NCBI GenBank assembly: GCA_022843825.1
Contig: JALHMX010000010.1
Coordinates: 1 to 64,000, forward strand
DNA length: 64,000 bases
Origin: Pseudobdellovibrionaceae bacterium
GTDB lineage: Bacteria > Bdellovibrionota > Bdellovibrionia > Bdellovibrionales > Bdellovibrionaceae
Reading direction: 5' to 3'
The translations under genes and the position numbers were made by a program. Positions 44,097 to 53,201 of the stretch are shown piece after piece. Position 1 is the first letter of the stretch, and every line of letters starts with the position of its first letter. The notes under the pieces are model-generated. The model saw nothing but the letters and a program-made list of their open reading frames with translations, searched no databases and was not told where the DNA came from.

Positions 44097-44342
44097 TTAT
44101 GATTTATTGCTTTTTTTAGGGCTTGTTTTTGGAGTCTTGTGATCATGAGTTTTACCTTTATCATCCCCGCACTCGCAAACATGAGCCTTTTTTTCAGCCT
44201 TGTCACCACACTCAGTGCAAGCCTCTTTTTTGTCTCCGCATTCACAGCTATGAGCTGCAGCAGTTGGAGTTGTTGCACTTTGAGTACTTGCACAAGAAGC
44301 CATAAAACCGACACAAGCTAAAACCATCATTAAATTTTTCAT
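44097..44342 (-). CDS. Small Cys-rich lipoprotein, possible metal binder
   Basis: An 81-aa lipoprotein (lipobox MASC, Cys17) with seven or more cysteines in CECGD and CTECGD repeats (SCECGDKKEACTECGD, then HVCECGDDKG) followed by HDH and a Lys-rich tail. The repeated CxCGD/CxxCGD pattern suggests metal binding, but no known family is recognised. GGGGAA precedes the ATG. Confidence 0.75.
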   Translation of the reverse strand: MKNLMMVLACVGFMASCASTQSATTPTAAAHSCECGDKKEACTECGDKAEKKAHVCECGDDKGKTHDHKTPKTSPKKSNKS

Positions 44343-44375
44343 TTGTTCCCCTTTTTGTTAAATTGTTTTTATACG

Positions 44376-46301
44376 TTATAAATGTTTCTTAAAAAACTCA
44401 ATGGTATTTCCTATTTGCGACACTATGTTTTCTTTTTTCGAAGCCCCGTGTCCTTCATCAGCGTAAATTATCAACTCTGCTGAAAGACGTTTCTTCTTTA
44501 AAGATTCATACATCTGCACAGCCTCTCCGACGGGAACGCGCGGATCATTTGCTCCTTGAATAATCATTAACGGAGCGCTGACTTGATTAATATAGGTGAT
44601 TGGAGAAAGCCTTACTAAAGCCTCTCGATCTTTTTCCGGATCACCATATTCAGAAATCCTTAAAATACGTCGATAGGGGGCCGTGTTCATTAAAAAAGTA
44701 ATAAGATTACTCATTCCCACGTTAGATACACCGGCATCATAAGTCCCTGCAAATCGAGTCATAGCCATTAGGGTCGAATACCCTCCGTAACTTCCGCCCA
44801 TGACGCCTACTTTTGGTGGTTTTCCTTCTTTGTTTTTCCAATTATTCTTAATCCAAATTCCTGCATCTGGTATATCGGTTATGACATTCTCCCTTAAAGG
44901 TCCATTATCCATATCCAACCACTTCTTTCCATAGCCACTACTTCCCCTAACGTTAGGCTCGACTAAAATAAATCCCGCATCTACAAAAGCCTGTGATACG
45001 GTGCTAAAACCCGGTACGCTTTGTCCTTCAGGACCCCCATGAAAGTCGACAATAACTGGACAGTTTTTGGACTCTTTACAGCCTGGCGGGAATCTAACAA
45101 TCATCGGGATCTTGGTTTTATCTCGAGCCTCATAATACATAATCTCTGATGGTGCAAAGGTGGACAAATCAACTTCCGGTGCAGAAGGTAGCACCCACTG
45201 TGTCAATTTTTTTGTACTCCAATTATATGAATAACTTAAACGCGGCGACTGTGCCGTAACCATACCTAACATCGTCACTTGCCCGTCTCGTGTAGTGGTT
45301 CCACCAAACACATGCTCAGCGCCTTTAAACTGAGGAATTTTTAAGGGCTTAAAAGTTTTGGCATCCATCCCACGAAGCTCAGTATAACCATCGCGATTAA
45401 TACGATATAATATCCGTCGGCGCTGAAAATCTAGATCAAGTGATGAGATATCATGTGAAAGCTTTGGGTCTGATAACAATTTTAACTTTTTATTTTTATA
45501 TGAATACAGCCTTTTAAAATCATCCTCTGAAGAAAGAACAATATATTCGTCCTTGTTGGCCGAGAACGCTACACTATAGTCCTTATTTTCATTTTGACCT
45601 ATGATCGGCTCCATTTTTTTACTCATTACCTCATAGCGGTAGTATTCGTTAATCGAACCTCCCCGATACTTTACAAATAATAAAACTCGGCCATTATTCA
45701 AATAATCCGCCACGTACCAATTGCCATCGCCATCATAAATTGTTTCAATTTTTTTGCTTTCTATATCCATTTTATAAGTTGAATAGGAGTCCGATTTTTT
45801 ATCGTTGGCAGTAAAAAATAAATATTTTGAATCGTCGGTCACAAAGACACTGTAGGCTTGAACTTTTTCTTTGCGATATAACTCTGTAACAGAGCCCGTT
45901 TTAACATCTAACTTAAATATTCCCGGATTTTCCTGTCCATTAACATCTTTTGAAAAAATTAAGAACTTCCCATTAGGCGAAATTAAACTTAGAGATACCG
46001 CATCGGTCCCACTGGTTAGTTGCACCGGAAACTTTTGTGGCCCGTCAATTTTCCAAATGTGATTTTGTCCTGTGACTCTCCAAGAAAAATACAAAGTTTT
46101 TTTATCCGGTGACAATAGACCCATTCCAGGGGCGGCTACTTCTAACATTTTATTCAGTTTATTTGACATTTCTGGCTTAAGCGCCGGAGGAGAAAATTTT
46201 TTAAGTGTTGCTTCAGAAACCGATTCTACACCATGGCCTTTGTATTGAGAAAAAACTTGTATACCATACAATGCCACCAACAAAAAAATTAACCGAATCA
46301 T
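44376..46301 (-). CDS. S9 family prolyl-oligopeptidase-type peptidase
   Basis: A 641-aa exported serine peptidase: signal peptide (about 1-18), an N-terminal beta-propeller of WD40-like repeats and a C-terminal alpha/beta-hydrolase domain. The triad is Ser504 in GGSYGG, Asp586 in ANDPRVP and His618 in EGHG. The family removes dipeptides or acyl-amino acids from peptides in the periplasm. AGAGGA lies upstream of the ATG. It is divergent from a trypsin-like gene. Confidence 0.9.
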   Translation of the reverse strand: MIRLIFLLVALYGIQVFSQYKGHGVESVSEATLKKFSPPALKPEMSNKLNKMLEVAAPGMGLLSPDKKTLYFSWRVTGQNHIWKIDGPQKFPVQLTSGTDAVSLSLISPNGKFLIFSKDVNGQENPGIFKLDVKTGSVTELYRKEKVQAYSVFVTDDSKYLFFTANDKKSDSYSTYKMDIESKKIETIYDGDGNWYVADYLNNGRVLLFVKYRGGSINEYYRYEVMSKKMEPIIGQNENKDYSVAFSANKDEYIVLSSEDDFKRLYSYKNKKLKLLSDPKLSHDISSLDLDFQRRRILYRINRDGYTELRGMDAKTFKPLKIPQFKGAEHVFGGTTTRDGQVTMLGMVTAQSPRLSYSYNWSTKKLTQWVLPSAPEVDLSTFAPSEIMYYEARDKTKIPMIVRFPPGCKESKNCPVIVDFHGGPEGQSVPGFSTVSQAFVDAGFILVEPNVRGSSGYGKKWLDMDNGPLRENVITDIPDAGIWIKNNWKNKEGKPPKVGVMGGSYGGYSTLMAMTRFAGTYDAGVSNVGMSNLITFLMNTAPYRRILRISEYGDPEKDREALVRLSPITYINQVSAPLMIIQGANDPRVPVGEAVQMYESLKKKRLSAELIIYADEGHGASKKENIVSQIGNTIEFFKKHL

Positions 46302-46440
46302 TCGTTATCCTCTCTTTAAACAGTTCAGAACAAATGATTTCATTGATTAACCGCGCTGTCATGACCCAACGACAAAAAAACTAGACTTATTTTTTTAGCC
46401 TTAAACGAGGGCGCTGGTGTCATACGATCTGTATCGGACA

Positions 46441-46456
46441 TTGGACCAAGGTCCAA
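46441..46456. promoter_or_regulatory. Small inverted repeat in the divergent protease gap
   Basis: TTGGACC-aa-GGTCCAA, 7-bp arms, lies 40 bases before the trypsin-like gene in the 195-base gap between two protease genes. It could be an operator. A 16-base direct repeat (AAAATTAACCGAATCA) also occurs at about 46285-46300 and 46459-46474. Confidence 0.35.
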
Positions 46457-46496
46457 GAAAATTAACCGAATCACAAATGAATAACTAAGGAGAGTT

Positions 46497-47801
46497 ATGC
46501 TAAATAAAAAAAGGATTTTAAAAATCTCATTAGGAGCGCTGACGACACTGATGATTCTCCAAAGTTGTGCCGCCGAGAATGCTACTGAAGTTGATGTCTA
46601 TAGCGCTTCAAAAGAAAATGTAAACTCACATGTCATCTACGGAAGCGATGGACGATTAGATTTATATCAAGTCAGTGATGATACATTAAAAAGACTAGCT
46701 GACTCAACTGTAGCCTTAGTTAAGAATGACAAACTTATCTTACAAGGTCATCAGGTGGTCATCACCGGCGATAATTACGGAACTCGCTTAGGACTGTGCA
46801 CTTCGGAAAGATTCAGAGAGCAGAATGCATCAGCGTATTGTTCGGGGGCACTGGTGGGCGAAGACACCATCATCACTGCCGGACATTGCATCCAAACCGT
46901 TGCTGACTGCCAAGACACCAGTTTTGTTTTTGGGTACGCCGTAAAAACAGCAAGTATACTTCCCAGTGCAGTAGCTGCAACTGAAGTTTACCGTTGTAAA
47001 TCTATTATCAAACAAGTTCTAAAAAGCGGAGGCGCTGATTACGCTGTTATTCAGCTTGATCGTAAAGTATCCAATCATGTTGCCTTACAAATGAGATCTA
47101 CTGGTGAAAGTGTTATTGGAGATGAGTTAGTCGTTATAGGTCACCCTTCGGGACTGCCTACCAAAGTCACCACCGGCGGAAAAGTCCGATCTATAAGTCA
47201 TCCCGAGTTTTTAGTAGCCAGTGTTGATACCTACGGTGGAAATTCGGGCTCAGCGGTTTTTAATGCAAGAACTGGATTAATCGAAGGTATCCTTGTTCGG
47301 GGAGAAACTGACTTTGTTCGCTCTACTGCTGGCTGTGTGGTTTCAAAAGTCTGTACTGAAGAGGCCTGTCGCGGTGAAGATATTACTAAAATTTCAGTGG
47401 TGCGCCCTTTTATTCCCTCGCCGCCAGTGCCTCCACCCCCGCCTTCAACTTCGCAACGCTATAGTGCTGTTGTGAATGTGGCAATACCTGATCGCAGCTC
47501 TACAGGCATAACCCACTCACTGAATGTGTCCTCAATTCCCGGCAATCGAAAAGTTTATATTTCTGTGAATATTACTCACACCTATATTGGCGATTTAGTA
47601 GTCAAAGTCACTTCTCCCTCAGGCAAAGTGGCCACGCTTCACCAACGAGCTGGTGGCAGCAGTGACAATATTAACAAAACCTATGAAATCACCTCAATAT
47701 TTAGTAATGAAGCACAAGCTGGCGCCTATAAAATAGCTGTTCAAGATCTAGCCTTTTTAGATAAAGGAACGCTAAATAGCTGGACTATAGAGTTTAAATA
47801 A
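46497..47801 (+). CDS. Lipoprotein with trypsin and P-domain
   Basis: A 434-aa surface or periplasmic lipoprotein (lipobox LQSC, Cys24). A trypsin-like domain carries His130 (TAGHC), Asp181 (GADYAV) and Ser250 (GGNSGSA). A Pro-rich linker (about 304-316) leads to a C-terminal proprotein-convertase P-domain (THSLNVSSIPG, YIGDLVVKVTSPSG, LNSWTIEF). P-domains usually help fold or target the protease. GGAGAG precedes the ATG. Confidence 0.88.
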   Translation: MLNKKRILKISLGALTTLMILQSCAAENATEVDVYSASKENVNSHVIYGSDGRLDLYQVSDDTLKRLADSTVALVKNDKLILQGHQVVITGDNYGTRLGLCTSERFREQNASAYCSGALVGEDTIITAGHCIQTVADCQDTSFVFGYAVKTASILPSAVAATEVYRCKSIIKQVLKSGGADYAVIQLDRKVSNHVALQMRSTGESVIGDELVVIGHPSGLPTKVTTGGKVRSISHPEFLVASVDTYGGNSGSAVFNARTGLIEGILVRGETDFVRSTAGCVVSKVCTEEACRGEDITKISVVRPFIPSPPVPPPPPSTSQRYSAVVNVAIPDRSSTGITHSLNVSSIPGNRKVYISVNITHTYIGDLVVKVTSPSGKVATLHQRAGGSSDNINKTYEITSIFSNEAQAGAYKIAVQDLAFLDKGTLNSWTIEFK

Positions 47802-47860
47802 AACTCTTGATAACCCTTCTTGATTTAGATACTTAACGGTATCAAAACAAAGAGGGGTCT

Positions 47861-49390
47861 ATGTCGTCAGATGCACACGGTACAATTCTAGGTCATCCAA
47901 AAGGTCTATTTGTTCTTTTCTTTGCAGAAATGTGGGAGCGCATGTCGTTCTACGGGATGCGTGCACTTTTGGTTCTTTATATGACGACGTATTTAATGGC
48001 CGATCCAGCTCGAGCGGCTGATGTTTTAGGGTTTAATTTTCTTCGGTCTATACTAGAAATTGGTTTCGGTCCATTAGCAGTTCAACCCTTTGCTTCGCAA
48101 ATTTATGGACTGTACACAGGTTTCGTTTATCTTTCCCCGTTCTTTGGAGGCATCCTAGCAGATCGCGTGTGGGGGAAAAAGAAAACTGTTTATCTGGGTG
48201 GTATTCTTTTTGTTATCGGCCACTTTATGATGGCTTTTGAAAGCTTATTTTTGCCCGCTCTATTTTTTCTTATATTAGGTAATGGCGCATTTAAACCTAA
48301 TATATCTTCACAAGTTGGGACCCTGTATCCCGATGGTGATTCACGTCGAGATGGTGCTTTTACTATATTTTATATGGGTATTAATATCGGAGCCTTTCTT
48401 TCTCCATTTATCTGTCGAGAGTTAGCTGTATGGATATGTAATATGCGAGGAATAACAGATCCCGGCGCGGCCTGGCACTTAGGTTTTACCTTTGCCGGTG
48501 TAGGAATGTTGATTGGGTTACTGGTTTACCATTTTGGTCGACGACTACTTCCTGATGACTATGTCCCACCAAAAACCGCAGCGGAAAAATCTCAACGTAT
48601 TTCCATAGCAGTTAAAACTTTTGCGGGATTTTTAATTTGCTTTGTAGCCTTTATGTTTTTTCTGATGTCACCAGCTTGGATAAAAACTCTAGCTATGGTT
48701 GGCGTAGTTGCAGCTATTGCCTATGCGATCTCGCGGGTCAAAGACAAACTCGATCGCAGCAAAGTGACCGCGTTGGTTATTGTTTGCTTAGCCACAATTG
48801 CTTTCTGGGCCGTATTTGAGCAACAAGGAAATACATTACAACTATGGGCCGAAGAAAAAGCCGATTTTGGATTTTTTGGCTTACAGTCTACAGCCTATCA
48901 ATCTTTCAACCCGTTCTTTATTTTCGCCTTTGCCCCGCTAATGGATATATTATGGACTTGGCGTGCCCGTAGAACAGGAAAGACTTCAAGTTCTATTCGT
49001 AAAATGGCTGTTGGTTCTTTCTTAGCAGGCGCCGGCTTTCTATTATTATCTTTGGTTTCAAATCATATCACGATGGAGAAATCTTTAGTTAATTTGTATT
49101 GGTTAGCTTTAACAACCTGGATTTTCACTATGGGAGAGTTGTATCTTTCACCTATCGGGTTATCATTTGTAACTAAAGTAGCACCTAAATATCTTTTATC
49201 TATGATGATGGGCGTTTGGTTCGCCTCATCCTTTGCAGGAAACTATTTATCTGGCTATTTAGGTTCTTTTTACTCCTCAATGTCTAACGCTTCGTTTTTT
49301 ATGATGTTCGCCGTTCTAGGATCTGGAGTCGGAGTATTTTTTCTATTAGCTGAAAAGAAAATGAACCAAGCCATCGGCTCGAATATTTAG
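47861..49390 (+). CDS. POT-family proton-dependent peptide transporter
   Basis: A 509-aa inner-membrane symporter for di- and tripeptides with 12-14 membrane helices. The family motif EMWERMSFYGMRALL (ExxER) is near the start and GNGAFKPNISSQVGTLY follows. GAGGGG precedes the ATG. It follows a trypsin-like gene by 60 bases and fits uptake of peptides released by the neighbouring proteases. Confidence 0.92.
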   Translation: MSSDAHGTILGHPKGLFVLFFAEMWERMSFYGMRALLVLYMTTYLMADPARAADVLGFNFLRSILEIGFGPLAVQPFASQIYGLYTGFVYLSPFFGGILADRVWGKKKTVYLGGILFVIGHFMMAFESLFLPALFFLILGNGAFKPNISSQVGTLYPDGDSRRDGAFTIFYMGINIGAFLSPFICRELAVWICNMRGITDPGAAWHLGFTFAGVGMLIGLLVYHFGRRLLPDDYVPPKTAAEKSQRISIAVKTFAGFLICFVAFMFFLMSPAWIKTLAMVGVVAAIAYAISRVKDKLDRSKVTALVIVCLATIAFWAVFEQQGNTLQLWAEEKADFGFFGLQSTAYQSFNPFFIFAFAPLMDILWTWRARRTGKTSSSIRKMAVGSFLAGAGFLLLSLVSNHITMEKSLVNLYWLALTTWIFTMGELYLSPIGLSFVTKVAPKYLLSMMMGVWFASSFAGNYLSGYLGSFYSSMSNASFFMMFAVLGSGVGVFFLLAEKKMNQAIGSNI

Positions 49391-49393
49391 GTT

Positions 49394-49456
49394 ATTTAGG
49401 TACCAGTTCCCTTTTGGTATTGCGTCGCAATACCAAAAGGGAACTGGTACCTAAAT
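49394..49456. repeat. REP-like palindrome H3, perfect
   Basis: Two perfect 31-base arms (ATTTAGGTACCAGTTCCCTT...) around a single central base. It starts 4 bases after the stop of the peptide transporter, with no other gene on it. It is the most perfect of the four related palindromes. Confidence 0.93.
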
Positions 49457-49556
49457 TGTCTGCTGTTCAATAGATTGACAGCAGAGCTGTGCGTAAGTGC
49501 TCTAAATGACTTACAGTCTGAATTGTCATGGATTTTGTTTTGCACAGTCAAAACTC

Positions 49557-50027
49557 ATGGCACGAGTTCATCTGATATCTAAGAATAAAATTCTATTAAA
49601 GCTGTCAATTTTCAGTCTGGCGATTGTTTTATTCAGCTCGCTATTTAAAGTATACCAACAATCAAAAACTGATCTTATTCGTCAATCTCAGGAAATTTCC
49701 TTTCCCGGAACAACTTATGTAAATATTAATCGAACCATACGGCATCTGAACTTAACTAAAACTACGCCTGATCATGAAATTTTAGCTGCTCAAAATCTTC
49801 AAGCCGTAAGTTCATTTTTTAGTGATAAAAATATGAATTTAACTTTAGTCATAGCTGCTACTCCAAACAAACAACTTTATCTGTCGGTTATAAAAAATGA
49901 CACTCTTATACAAAACCAAAAAATTAATCATATAGACGAGAAAATGATCCACTTGCAGTATGGTCAAATTGAATTAAATGCTCAAGGTGAGTTAATGGCC
50001 GAAGCTCAAGCTACAGATATTTTTTAG
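49557..50027 (+). CDS. Hypothetical membrane-anchored protein
   Basis: A 156-aa protein with one N-terminal membrane helix (about 13-30 from ATG 49557) and a hydrophilic remainder. No ribosome site is clear, and an in-frame start at 49506 is also possible. It follows palindrome H3. No family is recognised. Confidence 0.55.
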   Translation: MARVHLISKNKILLKLSIFSLAIVLFSSLFKVYQQSKTDLIRQSQEISFPGTTYVNINRTIRHLNLTKTTPDHEILAAQNLQAVSSFFSDKNMNLTLVIAATPNKQLYLSVIKNDTLIQNQKINHIDEKMIHLQYGQIELNAQGELMAEAQATDIF

Positions 50028-50063
50028 TTTGTTTAAACTGCTTTAAAACACTATTCTTAATGC

Positions 50064-50453
50064 ATGGATAAAAAAATTCTTTTCTTTGATGGAGTATGCC
50101 ATCTTTGTAATTCCTATATTAATTTTTTAATTAAATTTAAGTCGAAGAATTTGCTTTATGCACCACTTCAAGGAGTTACTGCTTCACGACTTTTACAACC
50201 TGATCAGATTCAAAAGCTGGATTCACTAATATATTATAAAAATGGACAAGTCCTTGAGAAATCAGAAGCCGTTATTGAATCCTTAAGCGATGCTTTTAAA
50301 ATGTTTTCCATATTCAAAATTTTTTATATTATTCCTAAAGCCTTACGAAATGCTATCTACGACTATGTCGCCCGCAATCGTTATAGATTTTTCGGACAAA
50401 GAGAAACATGTAGAATCCCTTCACCAGAAGAAAAGCTTTATATCTTAGATTAG
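50064..50453 (+). CDS. DCC family thiol-disulfide protein (DUF393)
   Basis: A 129-aa protein with FFDGVCHLCN (Cys12/Cys15), the DxxCxxC hallmark of the DCC family of putative thiol-disulfide oxidoreductases, and a following YAPLQG segment. The partner is unknown. It is convergent with the S1-domain gene, ends overlapping by 4 bases. Confidence 0.82.
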   Translation: MDKKILFFDGVCHLCNSYINFLIKFKSKNLLYAPLQGVTASRLLQPDQIQKLDSLIYYKNGQVLEKSEAVIESLSDAFKMFSIFKIFYIIPKALRNAIYDYVARNRYRFFGQRETCRIPSPEEKLYILD

Positions 50454-51649
50454 TTAGTCTTTTTAACTAAGCCTGCCAAGGAACCAAAGTTATTATTCGA
50501 AAAACCTGATTTCTGTGCTGTATGTTCTCTCCAGGATTGATCTTCTGCTAATCCTGCCACGCTTAAAGACATTTTCTTTTGTTCAAATAAAATTTCATCC
50601 ACCTGAATTTTAATTTTATCACCTTTTTTCTTATTTTCAAAAGTCACCGCATCTACATGATCGCGCCATTTTGATCGCGGAAGTAACCCAGTGATGCCGG
50701 GCCCTAAGTTTACAAACAAACCGTACTGTTCTTTTTTCTCAATAGTCCCCTCATGCTGAGAACCTACTGGGTAATTTTGTGAAATCATCATCCATGGGTC
50801 ACCCTCTCCACCAGCTTGTTTAATACTGAGTGAAATTTTTAAACGTCCATCCATTTCGACTAAATCTAGGACTTTAACTTGTACTGTTTGCCCTTTACTT
50901 AAAACTTCTGACGGGTCTTGCAAGCGCGACCAACCAATTTCAGATATATGGCAAAGCCCTTCAACTCCCCCACCTAAAGATATAAAAGCGCCAAATTTTT
51001 CCATTCGTGTCACTAGGCCATCAACAATATCGCCTGGTTTTACTTTATTAAGAAACTCGCCCTCATTTTCTACTTTTTGTTGGTCAAGTAGCCGACGCCG
51101 AGAAACTACTACATTACGTGCCTTGGCATCAAACTGAGTGATCAGAAAATCAAATTTTTTATCTACATAACTTTGATGATCGCCAACCTTATAGTCCATT
51201 TGGCTGACCGGGCAAAAAGCAATCTTATTTTGAATCTGAACTCTAAAGCCACCATTACAAACTTCTGTAACACGACCCTCAACCGGCATTTCCATATCAA
51301 AAGCATCTTCTAAAGAGTCCAAATCAGAATTGGCTTTTTTGCTTCCCGCACGAGTCACCCGAATTTCGCCGCCCTTAGTTTTAACCACAGTAACGTCGAT
51401 GCGATCACCGACTTTGTATTTCAACTGGCCTTCGGCGTCTAATAAATCTGACTTCAGGATCATTGCATCTTGAGTTGTCGTCGTAGAAATAAAAGCTTCT
51501 TCTTTGCCTAAAGACAGAATCTCTCCAGTAAACGTATCGCCCACTGAAAGCTTGCTGCCCGTTTTCCCAATACTTTGTTCAAACAGGGAAGCAAAATCAT
51601 TTTGATTATTTACGTTAACTTCATCGCCAAACAAATCTTTTTTCGACAT
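50450..51649 (-). CDS. S1-domain RNA-binding protein
   Basis: A 399-aa protein with four S1-type OB folds in series (starting near VGDTFTGEI, MPVEGRVTE, PGDIVDGLV, VGSQHEGTI). The third is the most canonical (GAFISLGGGVEGLCHISE). It resembles ribosomal protein S1 but is shorter than the usual 550-570 aa with six domains, so it is an S1 paralogue or short form. AAGGA precedes ATG 51649. Confidence 0.8.
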   Translation of the reverse strand: MSKKDLFGDEVNVNNQNDFASLFEQSIGKTGSKLSVGDTFTGEILSLGKEEAFISTTTTQDAMILKSDLLDAEGQLKYKVGDRIDVTVVKTKGGEIRVTRAGSKKANSDLDSLEDAFDMEMPVEGRVTEVCNGGFRVQIQNKIAFCPVSQMDYKVGDHQSYVDKKFDFLITQFDAKARNVVVSRRRLLDQQKVENEGEFLNKVKPGDIVDGLVTRMEKFGAFISLGGGVEGLCHISEIGWSRLQDPSEVLSKGQTVQVKVLDLVEMDGRLKISLSIKQAGGEGDPWMMISQNYPVGSQHEGTIEKKEQYGLFVNLGPGITGLLPRSKWRDHVDAVTFENKKKGDKIKIQVDEILFEQKKMSLSVAGLAEDQSWREHTAQKSGFSNNNFGSLAGLVKKTN

Positions 51650-51659
51650 AACTATCCTT

Positions 51660-52160
51660 TTATTTTTTCTTTGCGCGTCTTTTGACAGAAAGTGTAAGCT
51701 CAAATTCAGCTACGCGATCTTGCGGGTCAATGGAAGGAACTACCGCATAAGCTTTCATTGTTCTATTAATTCGTTGTTCTGAAGTTTTAGCTTCTTCAAT
51801 TTGCGCCATCACAGTTTGAACTTCTTCGCAGACAAAGTGAACATCGCCTTCGGCTCGTTTTAAAAAATTCGCTTTATAATCCTTAAACAAAAAATCAATT
51901 CGATCGCCGCCAGCATCCATGTGCTCTTTAATTTTTTGAACGGCTAGCATGGCGATACATAGTTCTGAGCCTATCGCCAACGCACCAAAGTACATCGCTT
52001 TTAAGTGATTTCTGGTTTTATACCCCAGAGAAACCTTTAATACCACTTTTTTGTCATCGCGATCGACGATACGAGGGGAACAAAAACCAATTAAAGGAAT
52101 TTTAATCCACGCAAATAGCATAAGAAAAAGATTCATCTTAAATTTTTCAAATTTTGACAT
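51660..52160 (-). CDS. DUF4442 hotdog-fold protein
   Basis: A 166-aa protein with RNHLKAMYFGALAIGSELC, the signature of the DUF4442 family, which is related to hotdog thioesterases. It ends in a basic tail. Its start codon lies inside a 20-bp perfect palindrome, and it lies 10 bases upstream of the S1-domain gene. Function unknown. Confidence 0.78.
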   Translation of the reverse strand: MSKFEKFKMNLFLMLFAWIKIPLIGFCSPRIVDRDDKKVVLKVSLGYKTRNHLKAMYFGALAIGSELCIAMLAVQKIKEHMDAGGDRIDFLFKDYKANFLKRAEGDVHFVCEEVQTVMAQIEEAKTSEQRINRTMKAYAVVPSIDPQDRVAEFELTLSVKRRAKKK

Positions 52161-52169
52161 GTCAAAATT
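52150..52169. promoter_or_regulatory. 20-bp perfect palindrome over a start codon
   Basis: AATTTTGACATGTCAAAATT is self-complementary and contains TTGACA on both strands. It overlaps the ATG of the DUF4442 gene and lies 36 bases from the divergent monooxygenase gene. It may be an operator for both. Confidence 0.5.
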
Positions 52170-52205
52170 CTAGCCAAAGCCTGATAAATAAGTCACTCTA
52201 ATACT

Positions 52206-53201
52206 ATGAAAAAAATTGAAACCTCATTTACTAAGATGCTCGGCATCCAATACCCCATTATCGGCGCCCCAATGTTTTTAGTTTCCAATGCCGATATGGT
52301 CATTAATATCAGCGAAGCTGGGGCCATTGGTACTTTTCCCGCCTTAAATTTCCGCCCAGTTGAAGAATATCGAAGACAACTTAAAGAAATTAAATCCCGC
52401 ACCAAAAAGCCCATTGGCGTAAATGTCATCGTCAATAAAAGCAACGCCCGCGCAAAAGACGACATTAAATACGCCTTAGAAGCTGGAGTAGAGCTTTTTA
52501 TCACATCACTGGGATCCCCTAAAGAAGTCATCCAAGAGGCCCATAAAAATGGCGCTAAGGTTATTTCTGATGTAGTTAATCTTGAACACGCGCTTAAGTG
52601 TCAAGACTTAGGAGCTGATGGAGTCATTGCCGTAGGCGCTGGTGCCGGTGGACATGCGGGCCCTATTTCACCCATTGTTCTTGTTAGTTGGCTTCAAAAA
52701 AAACTTTCTATTCCTGTGATCGCTGCGGGGGGCGTGGCTGATGGATACACCATGGCATCGATGCTGACCCTGGGTGCGGCGGCAGTCAGTGTCGGTACAC
52801 GCTTTATCGCAAGCACAGAGGCACAAATTCCGATGGATTACAAAAATGCCGTGGTCAACTCAACTCCAGAAGATATAGTCATGACAACGCGAATTTCAGG
52901 GACTCCAGCGGCAGTCATTCGAACTCCTTATATCGATAAAATGGGCCTAGAACTTCCTTGGTATTTTAAGCTTTTAAAACAAAACAAAAGCCTTAAAAAA
53001 TATATTGTTCCCTTAATTCATTATTTAGGTTCGAAAGAGTTAGAAAAAGCAGTTCAAGGTCCTACCTGGAAAACTGTCTGGAGTGCAGGGCAAAGTGTTG
53101 GCTTAGTCGAAGAAATTTTATCCTGCGAAAAAATTATTGAAAAACTTATTCAAGAATATGACGAAGCCTTAAATAAAGCTCCGCGACTGAAATCTTACTA
53201 G
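52206..53201 (+). CDS. Nitronate monooxygenase / FabK-like flavoprotein
   Basis: A 331-aa FMN TIM-barrel protein of the nitronate monooxygenase family: PIIGAPMFLVS near the start, GAGAGGHAG with the conserved His, AAGGVADG and VGTRFIAS (FMN phosphate site). Some relatives are enoyl-ACP reductases (FabK), so either role is possible. It is divergent from the DUF4442 gene and convergent with the HNH gene. Confidence 0.82.
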   Translation: MKKIETSFTKMLGIQYPIIGAPMFLVSNADMVINISEAGAIGTFPALNFRPVEEYRRQLKEIKSRTKKPIGVNVIVNKSNARAKDDIKYALEAGVELFITSLGSPKEVIQEAHKNGAKVISDVVNLEHALKCQDLGADGVIAVGAGAGGHAGPISPIVLVSWLQKKLSIPVIAAGGVADGYTMASMLTLGAAAVSVGTRFIASTEAQIPMDYKNAVVNSTPEDIVMTTRISGTPAAVIRTPYIDKMGLELPWYFKLLKQNKSLKKYIVPLIHYLGSKELEKAVQGPTWKTVWSAGQSVGLVEEILSCEKIIEKLIQEYDEALNKAPRLKSY

